A stretch of 64,000 bases of DNA from Streptomyces sp. SID12488 (GCF_010548275.1 NZ_JAAGLT010000040.1:1-64000); one strand, 5' to 3'; numbered from the stretch's first letter, positions 1 to 9,172 are shown. Notes: generated by a model from the sequence alone, not told the origin. Program-made: numbers and translations.

Positions 1-352
1 CGTTCTCACCGTCGACCTCGACCACCGCGTCCCGCGGCGCCCGCAGCGCGGTGTGCAGCACCGCACGGTCCTCGGTGATGTTGATCCGGTCACCGCGGAA
101 CATGGCGTCCCGCAGCCCGAACACATCCGTCGTGGCGGCCAGCTCGCGCAGCAGCCGCAGCGTCTCGTCGGTGACGAGGTGCTTGGAGTAGTCGATGTGC
201 AGATCACCGACCTGGAGGGTGTACCCGGCACCGCGCCCGGGATCGGTCGCGAACAGGTCCCGCAGATGGGCGTCCGCCAGCTCCTCACGGTGCTTGGCCA
301 GGGCCGTCCACTCGGGCGTCTGGTTGAGCCTGCTACGGCTGTCTGCGTTCAT
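1..352 (-). CDS. pgi: Glucose-6-phosphate isomerase, N-terminal part
   Basis: Only the first 117 or so codons lie in the window; the gene runs leftward off position 1. The translation begins MNADSRSRLNQTPEWTAL and continues with KHREELADAHLRDLF, GYTLQVGDLHIDYSK and DVFGLRDAMFRGDRINITEDR, the usual opening of bacterial Pgi, which interconverts glucose-6-phosphate and fructose-6-phosphate in the cytoplasm. The catalytic residues lie outside the window. It sits 57 bp downstream of the MFS gene on the same strand, and a stretch with the gap-pgk-tpiA genes follows, so this is a central-carbon neighbourhood. The start codon is ATG at 352-350. Confidence 0.88.
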   Translation of the reverse strand, partial: MNADSRSRLNQTPEWTALAKHREELADAHLRDLFATDPGRGAGYTLQVGDLHIDYSKHLVTDETLRLLRELAATTDVFGLRDAMFRGDRINITEDRAVLHTALRAPRDAVVEVDGEN

Positions 353-409
353 CTCGGACTTCCGCCTCTTTCCTGCCTGGGCCCCCGCTGCCGGCCCCAA
401 CCTAATTGA

Positions 410-1699
410 TCAGCTTGCTGGTCGAACTGCCGTCGTACCGTCACCCGGCCCAACAACAGATATGTCTTCGCCGACAGATACGTCCGACCGAAGCGCCGGT
501 ATCAGCGCGATGACCGAAAGAACGAAGAAAGCGGCGGCCAGCAGTGCCGGTGTGTTGAGTCCCCACGCCGTCGCGACGGCTCCGCCCAGCAGCGCGCCCA
601 GCGGCGCTCCGGCGACCGCCAGCGTACGGAAGGCCGAGCTGACCCGGCCCAGCATTTCGGCCGGGCTGCGGCTCTGCATCAGGGTCGTCGCGTTGACGTT
701 CCACACCATTCCCATGAGCCCGAACACCGCCAAGGCGGCCACCAGCGCGGCCAGCCTGCGCACCGAGCCCATGACGACCAGCGCGCCGATCTGCACCGTA
801 CCGGCGAGCAGCACCGCCCGTAACCGCCCGAGCCGGCCGACGAGCCTGCCGTTCAGCGCACCGCCGGCGAGGCTGCCGACCGCGTACGCGGTCATCGCCG
901 CCGCGTACCCTCCGTTGCCCGCGTCCAGCCAGTCGGTCACCAGCAGGACGAGGGTGGCGATGAGAGCACCCATGCCCACGTTGCACAGTGCCGTGGCTGC
1001 GCACAGGCCACGCAACGGCCCGTCGTGCCACAGGGCGCGCAGGCCGGCCGTGATCTCCGCGCGCAGGGTGCTGCCCGCCGGTCTCGGCGCCCGCGCGGAC
1101 ACGTCGGGCCGCAGCGAGGCGACCAGGGCCGCCCCGATCAGGAAGGTGACGGCGTCGGCCGCGAAGGGAACAGCCGCGCCCAGCGCGATCAGTACCGGAA
1201 CCACCGGACCGGCCAGCAGACCGCCCGCGACGCGCTGACCGGTCATCAGACGGGCGTTCGCGCCGCCGAGCGCCTCCTTGTCGACCAGGGTCGGCAACAG
1301 GGCCGTCGAGGCGTTGTCGAAGAGGGTCTGAAGGGTCGTCAACGCGAAGGCGAGTGCGATGAGCAGGCCGATCGTGGCGTGCCCGAGGCCGACGGCCACG
1401 GCGAAGCAGGCGACCAGCAGCCCTCGTAGCGCATCCACCGTCCACATGGCGCGGCGCTGGTCGACCCGGTCCGCGACGGCCCCGCCGAGCAGGCCGAAGA
1501 CGAGCCAGGGCAGATAGCCGCAGGCCGTCACGGAGGCGATGAGCAGAGGCTTGTCGGTGAGTGTCGTGGCGAGCAGGGGCAACGCGGCCGTGCGCAGTGC
1601 GTCGCCGAAGCTGGAGAGTACGGCGGCGCTCCACAGCCGTCCGAATCCCCCGCGCCACGCGGGCACACGCGCTCCCGCCAACTCGACCGTCGTCACCAT
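410..1699 (-). CDS. MFS exporter (drug/siderophore efflux type)
   Basis: A 429-aa protein with about twelve hydrophobic segments and the MFS loop motif GGAVADRVDQRRAM after the second segment. The C-terminal half contains NATTLMQSRSPAEMLGRVSSAF, typical of the enterobactin-exporter-like branch (MFS_3) of small-molecule exporters. The substrate cannot be told from sequence. It starts at ATG 1699 (MVTTVELAGARVPAW). A complete DNA-damage-type promoter element, TTGTCAGTG-N8-TACGGT, lies at 1749-1727 on this strand, which puts the transcription start about 20 nt upstream of the ATG. It is followed by pgi 57 bp downstream, so read-through into pgi is possible. Family: confident; role in damage response: inference. 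Confidence 0.85.
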   Translation of the reverse strand: MVTTVELAGARVPAWRGGFGRLWSAAVLSSFGDALRTAALPLLATTLTDKPLLIASVTACGYLPWLVFGLLGGAVADRVDQRRAMWTVDALRGLLVACFAVAVGLGHATIGLLIALAFALTTLQTLFDNASTALLPTLVDKEALGGANARLMTGQRVAGGLLAGPVVPVLIALGAAVPFAADAVTFLIGAALVASLRPDVSARAPRPAGSTLRAEITAGLRALWHDGPLRGLCAATALCNVGMGALIATLVLLVTDWLDAGNGGYAAAMTAYAVGSLAGGALNGRLVGRLGRLRAVLLAGTVQIGALVVMGSVRRLAALVAALAVFGLMGMVWNVNATTLMQSRSPAEMLGRVSSAFRTLAVAGAPLGALLGGAVATAWGLNTPALLAAAFFVLSVIALIPALRSDVSVGEDISVVGPGDGTTAVRPAS

Positions 1700-1726
1700 T
1701 CCCCCTCGCGGTTCGCCGATTCACAA

Positions 1727-1749
1727 ACCGTAGAGGGCACCACTGACAA
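1727..1749 (-). promoter_or_regulatory. RecA-independent DNA-damage promoter element (PafBC type) of the MFS gene
   Basis: Read on the minus strand the sequence is TTGTCAGTG (1749-1741), an 8-nt spacer, and TACGGT (1732-1727). This fits the actinobacterial consensus tTGTCRGTG-N8-TAnnnT in every defined position and is the same as the elements before uvrA, uvrB and ogt in this window. Confidence 0.75.
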
Positions 1750-1780
1750 TCGGTCGGGGAGCCGGTGGGTGACGCCCCGT

Positions 1781-1823
1781 AAAACGGCTCCGGTCAGGCA
1801 CCTCTCGGTGTCTGACCGGCCGT
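1781..1823 (-). terminator. Rho-independent terminator of the RbpA-family gene
   Basis: Just past the stop of the RbpA-family gene the minus strand folds into a long hairpin: ACGGCCGGTCAG, CACC, loop GAGA, GGTG, CTGACCGG, GCCGT, followed directly by TTTT. Two single-base bulges interrupt the stem. It insulates this gene from the downstream MFS promoter at 1727-1749. Confidence 0.88.
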
Positions 1824-1829
1824 CAACTT

Positions 1830-2165
1830 CTAGATCTCGCCCCGGAGTTTGGCGAGCGCCTCGGCGAGGATCGCCTCGCCGTCCGCATCGCTGCGCCGTT
1901 CCCGTACATACGCCAGGTGCGTCTTGTACGGCTCGGTTCGCGGCGGGGCCGGTGGGTTGTCCCGGTCCTGTCCGGCCGGAAAGCCGCAGCGCGGGCAGTC
2001 CCAGGTTTCGGGAACCTGCGCGTCGCTGGCGAAGCTGGGCACCGTCTCGTGTCCGTTGGAGCACCAGAAGGAGATGCGCAGCCGTGGCGCGGACTCGCCA
2101 CGCTCGGCCTCGCCCATCGGCCCCGCCCCGACCCGGCTTCCTCGGATCGCGTTGCCACTTGCCAC
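1830..2165 (-). CDS. RNA polymerase-binding protein of the RbpA family (RbpB-like paralogue)
   Basis: A 111-aa protein. RbpA proteins bind the sigma factor and RNA polymerase and stabilise the open complex. A zinc-site pattern is visible: Cys35 and His39 (WCSNGHE) with Cys57 and Cys60 (DCPRCG). The C-terminal helix KTHLAYVRERRSDADGEAILAEALAKLR matches the sigma-interaction part (THW-x-MLxERRxxxELE in RbpA). It differs from the main Streptomyces RbpA as I remember it, which is longer and lacks this N-terminus, so it may be the second copy (RbpB). The start is GTG at 2165 with GGGAG upstream. A strong terminator follows at 1781-1823. Confidence 0.82.
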   Translation of the reverse strand: MASGNAIRGSRVGAGPMGEAERGESAPRLRISFWCSNGHETVPSFASDAQVPETWDCPRCGFPAGQDRDNPPAPPRTEPYKTHLAYVRERRSDADGEAILAEALAKLRGEI

Positions 2166-2295
2166 GGTCGTAACTCCCTGCGTAATGGTGCCGCGAAGCG
2201 AGTCGACGTTTTCGCTTCGTTGCGAGCGCCTCAGTCTACGTAAGGCCCAACGCGCGTCCAGTGCTTGGAGTTACAGGCCCTGCACCAAGACGCAA

Positions 2296-2340
2296 GCCCC
2301 ATGATAGGCCGCCCTTGGCGGGGCGTACCGAACATGGGGC
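2296..2340 (-). terminator. Hairpin downstream of secG
   Basis: GCCCCATG (2296-2303) and CATGGGGC (2333-2340) form an 8-bp outer stem; inside it CCGCC and GGCGG can pair as well. It lies 70 nt past the secG stop and about 130 nt before the RbpA-family start. There is no T-tract, as is common for Streptomyces terminators. Confidence 0.5.
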
Positions 2341-2409
2341 CTTACGTGCGGAATGTGCGTGCGTAATGTGCTGTCGTACCGATATTTGACGACCGGTGTC
2401 AGCCGCTGA

Positions 2410-2646
2410 TCAGTTGTTCACCTTCATCAGGATGCCGAGCACCACAATGCACGCGAACCACAGCAGACCGAGCACCACGGTGATGCGGTCCAGGTTGCGC
2501 TCGGCGACCGAGGAGCCGCCGACGGACGACTGCATGCCGCCACCGAACATGTCGGAGAGGCCGCCGCCCTTCCCCTTGTGCATCAGCACGAGCAGCATCA
2601 GCAGCAGGCTGAAGACGATCAGGGCGATCGAGAACCCCAAAACCAC
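2410..2646 (-). CDS. secG: Preprotein translocase subunit SecG
   Basis: A 78-aa membrane protein of the SecYEG channel. Two hydrophobic segments are clear, about residues 3-22 (LGFSIALIVFSLLLMLLVLM) and 57-73 (VVLGLLWFACIVVLGIL). Between them lies the conserved loop HKGKGGGLSDMFGGG. The size is normal for actinobacterial SecG. It is the last gene of the gap-pgk-tpiA-secG run; 123 bp separate it from tpiA, with a hairpin at 2682-2736 in between, so expression may be partly uncoupled from the glycolytic genes. Confidence 0.95.
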   Translation of the reverse strand: MVLGFSIALIVFSLLLMLLVLMHKGKGGGLSDMFGGGMQSSVGGSSVAERNLDRITVVLGLLWFACIVVLGILMKVNN

Positions 2647-2681
2647 GGCTGGACCAACTTCCTCGGATTCTGATGGACTAC

Positions 2682-2736
2682 GGGGCCGGAACTCTCATTC
2701 GGAACGCTCGGCGCACCAAATACTAGTTTCGGCCCC
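2682..2736 (-). terminator. Hairpin between tpiA and secG (attenuator or processing site)
   Basis: GGGGCCGGAACT (2682-2693) and AGTTTCGGCCCC (2725-2736) form a 12-bp stem with one mismatch and a roughly 30-nt loop. It lies after the tpiA stop and just before secG on the same strand. It could end part of the tpiA transcript. Confidence 0.5.
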
Positions 2737-2769
2737 GCCAGGGTACGACGGATCTCCGCTAGCGCATAC

Positions 2770-3546
2770 TCACTGGTCGCGGAACCGAACGATCTTGACG
2801 AACTCTTCGGCGTCCAGCGCGGCACCGCCGACCAGCGCGCCGTCGATGTCGGGCTTCGCCATGATCTCGGCGACGTTCCCGGACTTCACCGAACCGCCGT
2901 ACTGAATGCGTACGGCGTCGGCCACGTCCTGGGAGTAGAGCTCGGCGAGCTTCGCGCGGATCGCCCCGCAGACCTCCTGGGCGTCGTCGGAACCGCAGAC
3001 CTTGCCGGTGCCGATGGCCCAGACGGGCTCGTACGCGATCACGATGGTCTCGGCCTGCTCGGCCGGGAGGTCCTTGAGGCCGCCCTCGACCTGCGCGAGC
3101 GTGTGGGAGACGTGGTTGCCCGCCTCGCGGACCTCCAGCTCCTCGCCGACGCACAGGATCGGGGTGAGGCCGTGCTTGTAGGCGGCCTTCACCTTGGCGT
3201 TGACGAGCTCGTCGGTCTCGTTGTGGTACTGGCGGCGCTCCGAGTGACCGATCGCCACGTAGGTGCACTTGAGCTTGGCCAGCATCGGGCCGGAGATCTC
3301 GCCCGTGTAGGCGCCCGTGTCGTGCGCGGAGATGTCCTGGGCGCCGTACTTGATCTTGAGCTTGTCGCCGTCGACCAGGGTCTGTACCGAACGCAGGTCG
3401 GTGAAGGGCGGCAGAACCGCGACCTCACAGGCGTCGTAGTCCTTGTCCGCGAGGGCGAAGGCGAGCTTCTGGACGTGGGCGATGGCCTCGAGGTGGTTGA
3501 GGTTCATCTTCCAGTTGCCCGCCATCAGCGGCGTACGAGTGGTCAT
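2770..3546 (-). CDS. tpiA: Triosephosphate isomerase
   Basis: A 258-aa cytoplasmic enzyme converting dihydroxyacetone phosphate to glyceraldehyde-3-phosphate. The active-site residues are all present: Lys13 in AGNWKMN, His101 in AIGHSERR, and Glu173 in AYEPVWAIGTGK. The phosphate-binding motif IQYGGSV is near the C-terminus. The start is ATG 3546 (MTTRTPLMAGNWKMN); the reading frame stays open further upstream into pgk, but family alignment supports this start. It lies 7 bp downstream of pgk, so the two are almost certainly co-transcribed. Confidence 0.97.
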   Translation of the reverse strand: MTTRTPLMAGNWKMNLNHLEAIAHVQKLAFALADKDYDACEVAVLPPFTDLRSVQTLVDGDKLKIKYGAQDISAHDTGAYTGEISGPMLAKLKCTYVAIGHSERRQYHNETDELVNAKVKAAYKHGLTPILCVGEELEVREAGNHVSHTLAQVEGGLKDLPAEQAETIVIAYEPVWAIGTGKVCGSDDAQEVCGAIRAKLAELYSQDVADAVRIQYGGSVKSGNVAEIMAKPDIDGALVGGAALDAEEFVKIVRFRDQ

Positions 3547-3553
3547 GTGCGGG

Positions 3554-4765
3554 TCAGCCTTCCAGTGCGGCGAGACCGGGGAGCGTCTTGCCCTCGAGGT
3601 ATTCGAGGGAGGCGCCGCCACCGGTCGAGATGTGGCCGAATGCGTTCTCGTCGAAGCCCAGGATGCGCACGGCGGCGGCGGAGTCTCCGCCGCCGACGAC
3701 CGTGAACGCCGGGGAGTCGAGGAGAGCCTGGGCGACCGCCTTGGTGCCCTCGGCGTAGTCGGGGTGTTCGAAGACGCCCATGGGACCGTTCCAGAAGACG
3801 GTGGCGGCGTCGGCGAGCTTCGAGGCGTACAGCGTGCTGGACTCCGGACCGATGTCGAGGCCCATCTGGCCGGCGGGCATCGCGTCCGCGGCGACGGTGG
3901 TGGGGTTCGCGGGAGCCTTGGTCTTCAGGTCCGGGAACCCGGAGCCGACCAGCACGTCGACCGGGAGGATCAGCTCGACGCCGTTCTTCTCCGCGCGCTC
4001 GATGTACTCGTTGACGACCGGGAGCTGGTCCTCCTGGACGAGGGAGGCACCGATCTCGTAGCCCTTGGCCTTGAGGAAGGTGAACACCATGCCGCCGCCG
4101 ATGAGGATGCGGTCGGCCTTGCCGAGCAGCTGGTCGATGACGGCGAGCTTGTCGGAGACCTTGGCCCCGCCCAGCACGACGACGTACGGCCGCTTGACGT
4201 CCTCGGTGAGCTTCTTCAGTACGCCGACCTCGGTGGCGATGAGGTAGCCGGCGTAGTGCGGCAGACGGGCCGGCAGGTCGAGAACCGAGGCGTGTCCGCG
4301 GTGCACGGCGCCGAAGCCGTCGCCCACGTAGACATCGGCCAGGGCGGCGAGCTGATCGGCGAACTCACCGCGCTCGGTGTCGTCCTTCGACGTCTCACCG
4401 GCGTTGAAGCGCAGGTTCTCCAGGACCGCGACCTGGCCGGGCTGGAGGCCGTTCACCGCGTCGTGGGCGGCGGGGCCGACGGTGTCCTGGGCGAAGGCCA
4501 CGGGGGCGTCCAGGAGTTCACCGAGGCGCTCGGCGGCGGGCAGCAGGGAGAAGACGGGGTCCGGGGCGCCCTTGGGGCGGCCCAGGTGGGAGGCGACGAC
4601 GACCTTGGCACCGGCGTCCGCGAGGGCCTTGACGGTGGGCAGGACGGCCCGGATGCGGCCGTCGTCGGTGATGACGCCGTCGGCCAGCGGCACGTTCAGG
4701 TCGGCGCGGACGAAGACCCGCTTGCCGTCGACTCCTTCAGCGAGGAGTTCGTCGATCGTCTTCAT
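3554..4765 (-). CDS. pgk: Phosphoglycerate kinase
   Basis: A 403-aa glycolytic kinase transferring phosphate from 1,3-bisphosphoglycerate to ADP. The N-terminal substrate-binding motif RVFVRADLNVPL (about residues 18-29), the HLGRPKG loop (59-65), the nucleotide-binding GGAKVSDK and the C-terminal glycine-rich VVGGGDSAAAV are visible. The length is normal. It starts at ATG 4765. It follows gap after a 130-bp gap that carries a very strong hairpin (4825-4868), and precedes tpiA by 7 bp. Confidence 0.97.
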   Translation of the reverse strand: MKTIDELLAEGVDGKRVFVRADLNVPLADGVITDDGRIRAVLPTVKALADAGAKVVVASHLGRPKGAPDPVFSLLPAAERLGELLDAPVAFAQDTVGPAAHDAVNGLQPGQVAVLENLRFNAGETSKDDTERGEFADQLAALADVYVGDGFGAVHRGHASVLDLPARLPHYAGYLIATEVGVLKKLTEDVKRPYVVVLGGAKVSDKLAVIDQLLGKADRILIGGGMVFTFLKAKGYEIGASLVQEDQLPVVNEYIERAEKNGVELILPVDVLVGSGFPDLKTKAPANPTTVAADAMPAGQMGLDIGPESSTLYASKLADAATVFWNGPMGVFEHPDYAEGTKAVAQALLDSPAFTVVGGGDSAAAVRILGFDENAFGHISTGGGASLEYLEGKTLPGLAALEG

Positions 4766-4824
4766 GAAGGGGACTCCTAGGGAGGGCTCTTTTGTCCGGG
4801 AGGGCCGGATCGATCAGTACGTGC

Positions 4825-4868
4825 CACAGGGCCCGGGCAACGCCGCGTTGCGTTGCCCGAGCCCTGTG
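4825..4868 (-). terminator. Strong intercistronic hairpin between gap and pgk
   Basis: Arms 4825-4843 (CACAGGGCCCGGGCAACGC on the plus strand) and 4850-4868 are complementary over 19 bp with a single C/A position, which is a G-U wobble in the minus-strand RNA. The loop is only 6 nt. It starts 28 nt after the gap stop. It may act as a partial terminator or as an mRNA-stabilising 3' structure that raises gap over pgk expression. Confidence 0.8.
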
Positions 4869-4895
4869 CTCACATCGAAGTGCCTGCTCCGGTAC

Positions 4896-5900
<1,005 letters not shown>

Positions 5901-5922
5901 GAACCGATCTCCTCGTTAGGTA

Positions 5923-5978
5923 CGCCGGCTTTCGTGCCGGCGAGTTGTATGGGATGTCCCCGACCGCCTACGACCCTA
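5923..5978 (-). promoter_or_regulatory. gap promoter -10 and leader hairpin
   Basis: On the minus strand TAGGGT (5978-5973) is a good -10 hexamer. The predicted leader of about 65 nt contains the perfect 7-bp hairpin CGCCGGC (5942-5936), loop ACGAAA, GCCGGCG (5929-5923), ending about 10 nt before the GAGGAG ribosome site. The stem may affect translation or stability. No convincing -35 is visible. Confidence 0.45.
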
Positions 5979-6025
5979 CCTCTCTGAGGCCCGGGTGGTG
6001 ACATCGAGATGCCCCATACACGGCA

Positions 6026-6063
6026 GGGCGGCCCGTACCCGCCAGTAGGGGTACGGACCGCCC
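6026..6063 (-). terminator. Terminator after the M14 carboxypeptidase gene
   Basis: Arms 6026-6040 and 6049-6063 (GGGTACGGACCGCCC) pair over 15 bp with one mismatch and an 8-nt loop. It lies about 60 nt after the carboxypeptidase stop and upstream of the gap promoter, so it probably separates the two units. No T-tract. Confidence 0.75.
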
Positions 6064-6124
6064 AGGTTCTGCACCGCGATCACCTGATCGAAATCGGTGC
6101 GATCACCCGATGAACAGGGCCTGA

Positions 6125-9076
6125 TCAGTTCTTCAGCGCGGCCAGTGCCTTGCCGAGGAGTGCCTTCCGGTCAGCCGCCGTGGTGACGTGCTCCAGGCCG
6201 AAGCCCAGCAGCACGGTGTCATCGGTGGTGACCGCTCCGTACGTCTTGAACAGCTCGCCCGAGCGTCCCCAGTCGCTGATGACCGCCGGGCTGCCCGCGG
6301 GCGGTCCGGGGGTGCTCCAGGCGCCCAGGGACGTCTCGAAGCCCTCGACCGCGCCCGCCGTGCCGCCGGTCACGACGGTGGCGTTGTCGGCGAGGACGCC
6401 GCGACCGCCGGAACCGGGGTCGGTGATGTAGCTGAGCGAGATCTCCACCGTTCTGCCCGCGTAGGCCGAGAGGTCGAAGTTGACTTCCTGCCAGCCCGCG
6501 GAGGCCCCGGTGAAGCTGTTCCAGGAGCCGCTGGTCCCGGTGGGCGTGCAGCCGCCCGAGCCGAGGGTCAGATAGCGGGTGAGCGCGGGGTGGCCCTGGA
6601 TGAAGTACCCGGCCTCGCACTCGGCCGGCACCGTGGTGCTGGTGGCGCCGCCCTTCTCCGGGAGCGTGGTCCAGTCGTCGGCCCCGGCCGTGTGGGCTTC
6701 GAGCACGGCGTGGTCGTAGCCCTCCTCCGTGTCCCACAGGAGCTGGGTACGGAAGGTGGGCGCGGCTGCCGCGCTCACCCCGGTGAGGTCGATGGTGCGG
6801 GTGAGACGGTTCCAGGCGTAGTCGGTGTGCTTGACGGCCGCCATGAAGGAGCCCGCGTACGGGCCGAACGGGTTTGCGGTTCCGGGATATCCGCCCGCGC
6901 CCGCACTGGCGAACTGCGGGTACGTCGCCACGGGCAGGGTGTCCGAGGTGACACTGAAAGAGCCGGCCGCGTTCAGCGGGTTGCCCGGCGCGTCACCGAG
7001 GGCGCCCGTGAAGCCGGTGAGCTTCCCGGAGCCGTTGAAGGCCTTGGCCGAGGGTGTGGTCGTACGGGTGTAGGCGCCCAGGTAGTACTGGCTGAAGTCG
7101 TTCGACAGGGTGCCCCCGCCGAGGTCGACGGAGCCTCCCGCGCTCTCGCCGGCCTCGACCAGCTTGCCGCCGGCGTTGAGGTAGGCGCGCAGTTGGAGCT
7201 GAGTGGCGTTGCCGGGCCGTACGGCACCGGTGTAGTGGACGACCGTCTTGAAGTGACCGAGCACACCCAGCGCGTCGGGTGCGCCCAGGGTGGCGACGTC
7301 CCAGACGAGCGGCTTCCTGCCGTTGGCCTTCAGCGCGTCGACGTAGACCTGGGTCTGCGCGGCGGTCGCGCCCTCCTCGGCGACGACGAGCGTGTCGGCG
7401 CGCGGCCGTTCGGCGACCGTGTACGTGAACCGCGTGCTCTTGGTGGGCTTTCCGGCTTTCGTCTCGCCGGTGAACCAGACCTCGACCTTGTCGCCCGGAT
7501 CGCCGTCGGCGACCTTGGCGCGGTACTCGTCGAAGTACAGGTTGTCGTCACCGCCGAAGGTCTCGCCGCCCTTCCACGCCTTGAGCGCCATGTCCTCCGT
7601 ACGGCCGCCGTTGACGCGGTACCTGAGTTCCTTGTCGCGCACGGACTTGCGTACGACGACCGAGATCTCCTGGTCGGCGCCACGCGAGTACGAGGTGGTG
7701 AACGGGGCCGGGGTGAAGTCCGGGGCGTCGACGCCGACCGAGGACTTCGGCTGGTCGGGCTTGGCCGCGGACTCGGCGACGGACAGGGCGAACGGGATGT
7801 TCTTGGTGAACTCCTGCTGGATCAGCTTCTCGTCGTCCGGGAAGGTGAAGACCGAGGCGCAGTCGGCCGCGTTCCAGGCGTCGTCCGGGTAGAGGTTCGA
7901 CACGGTCTGGCAGGTCGACATCTCCGGGGTGAACATCGCCGTGCCGTTGACGTTGGCCGCGTGGCCGTCCGCCTCGCCGTTGGTGGTGTACAGCTCGGAG
8001 GAGAGCTGGGGGTGGTAGCCGGGGATCGCGGAGTTCTCCGGGGTACCGGCGAGCGACTTGTAGAGGACGTCGTCGGGGCTGGGCGAAGCCACCTGCCAGC
8101 CGACCCCGTAGAGGAGGAGCTCGGCGGCGGAGTGGTAGTTGATGCCGTACTCGAAGCCGACGCGCTTCTCGAAGGCGTCCAGGGCCTTGGTCTCGGGCTC
8201 CGAGTTGGGTCCGGCACCTCGGTAGGTCTGGCTGGTGGGGAACGGGGACGAGCCCTCGTCGTCGTAGCCCCACTTGTAGGCGAAGTTTCGGTTGAGGTCG
8301 ACGCCGTCGCCGATGGTGGTGGCGCCGTCGCCGTTGACGTCCCGCATGTTCTTGCGCCACTGGCGGTCGCCGTCGGCCCGGTGGGTGAAGTCGTAGCCGT
8401 CGGGGTTCGCGGAGAGGACGAACCACAGTTCGGTCGAGTCGACGATCTTCTTGATGCGCCGGTCCTTGGAGTAGTTGTCCAAGTAGTAGTGCATCAGACG
8501 CCGGGTCATCTCCGGCGTGATCCATTCACGCGCGTGCTGGTTGGACATGTACAGGACGGACGGCTTGGCGCCGTCCTTGCCCTTCTTCGCGCCCTTGGTC
8601 AGTTTGAGCGCGAGGATGTCCTGCCCCTGAAGGGTCTTGCCGATGGAGACGACCTTGGTCAGGGCCGGGTTCTCCTGCGCGGTCCGGAGGATCTCCTCCT
8701 TGAGGTTCCCCGCTCCGCTGTACGGCCGGTAGACACCGTCGCCGGCGGCGGCCACGCGTGCGCGTGCCTTCGCGGTGAGCGTGTGCTCCTTGAGGCGGAC
8801 GCCCTTGTCCTCCAGTTGGTCGGCCTGCTTGTCGGTGAGGTAGACCTCGACCGTGGCCGTGCCCTTCTCCGGTGCCTGCTCCCCGAGTTCGTGACCGTCC
8901 TGACCGGTCGCGAGGAGCAGGGGTATCTGCGCCTTCGTGACCTCGGCGCGGAAGACCTTGACCTCGTCGGCGCCCGGCGTACCGGCGTCCTCCGCGGCCA
9001 CGGCGACGGGCGCGAGTCCCGCGCCGCCCAGCAGGAGTGCGCCGGCGGCGAGGATCGTTCTCGCTCTGCGTCTCAT
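6125..9076 (-). CDS. Large secreted M14-family zinc carboxypeptidase
   Basis: A 983-aa protein. An N-terminal signal peptide is clear: three arginines, a hydrophobic stretch and an AVAAED-type cleavage region near residue 29. A prodomain-like part (about 40-110) precedes the peptidase domain. Zinc ligands His181 and Glu184 lie in HAREWITPEM, the third ligand His315 in INYHSAAE, and a candidate catalytic Glu385 in FTPEMST; SANPDGYDF and VDLNRNFAYKW are also typical of M14. The C-terminal half (about 430-983) is a long extension: a middle part with GKLVEAGESAGG, then a segment like the immune-inhibitor-A/MAM domains (GWQEVNFDLSAYAGRTVEISL). It likely digests peptides outside the cell. TCATGA repeats lie upstream (9125-9140). 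Confidence 0.88.
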   Translation of the reverse strand: MRRRARTILAAGALLLGGAGLAPVAVAAEDAGTPGADEVKVFRAEVTKAQIPLLLATGQDGHELGEQAPEKGTATVEVYLTDKQADQLEDKGVRLKEHTLTAKARARVAAAGDGVYRPYSGAGNLKEEILRTAQENPALTKVVSIGKTLQGQDILALKLTKGAKKGKDGAKPSVLYMSNQHAREWITPEMTRRLMHYYLDNYSKDRRIKKIVDSTELWFVLSANPDGYDFTHRADGDRQWRKNMRDVNGDGATTIGDGVDLNRNFAYKWGYDDEGSSPFPTSQTYRGAGPNSEPETKALDAFEKRVGFEYGINYHSAAELLLYGVGWQVASPSPDDVLYKSLAGTPENSAIPGYHPQLSSELYTTNGEADGHAANVNGTAMFTPEMSTCQTVSNLYPDDAWNAADCASVFTFPDDEKLIQQEFTKNIPFALSVAESAAKPDQPKSSVGVDAPDFTPAPFTTSYSRGADQEISVVVRKSVRDKELRYRVNGGRTEDMALKAWKGGETFGGDDNLYFDEYRAKVADGDPGDKVEVWFTGETKAGKPTKSTRFTYTVAERPRADTLVVAEEGATAAQTQVYVDALKANGRKPLVWDVATLGAPDALGVLGHFKTVVHYTGAVRPGNATQLQLRAYLNAGGKLVEAGESAGGSVDLGGGTLSNDFSQYYLGAYTRTTTPSAKAFNGSGKLTGFTGALGDAPGNPLNAAGSFSVTSDTLPVATYPQFASAGAGGYPGTANPFGPYAGSFMAAVKHTDYAWNRLTRTIDLTGVSAAAAPTFRTQLLWDTEEGYDHAVLEAHTAGADDWTTLPEKGGATSTTVPAECEAGYFIQGHPALTRYLTLGSGGCTPTGTSGSWNSFTGASAGWQEVNFDLSAYAGRTVEISLSYITDPGSGGRGVLADNATVVTGGTAGAVEGFETSLGAWSTPGPPAGSPAVISDWGRSGELFKTYGAVTTDDTVLLGFGLEHVTTAADRKALLGKALAALKN

Positions 9077-9124
9077 GTACCCCCCTAGCGATGGTCCACC
9101 GCAGTGGCGGACCAGATGCCAGGC

Positions 9125-9140
9125 TCATGACAGTTCATGA
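9125..9140. promoter_or_regulatory. Paired TCATGA palindromes upstream of the carboxypeptidase gene
   Basis: TCATGA (9125-9130), CAGT, TCATGA (9135-9140): the same 6-bp palindrome twice with centres 10 bp apart, about one helical turn. It lies about 50 nt upstream of the secreted carboxypeptidase start, with a TTGACT (minus strand, 9150-9145) next to it. A regulator site is plausible but unproven. Confidence 0.35.
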
Positions 9141-9172
9141 TCCAGTCAAGGGGGCACCAACAACTGACAAAC

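Noticed and set aside
1553..1561. TTGTCGGTG inside the MFS coding region on the plus strand
   Set aside because: It fits the first half of the damage box but has no -10 at the right distance and is inside a gene on the opposite strand; same for 8824-8832.
6188..9088. Long plus-strand open frame opposite the carboxypeptidase gene (over 900 codons)
   Set aside because: It is antisense to a well-supported secreted peptidase and its translation is Val/Gly/Arg-rich without domains; such frames are usual in high-GC DNA.
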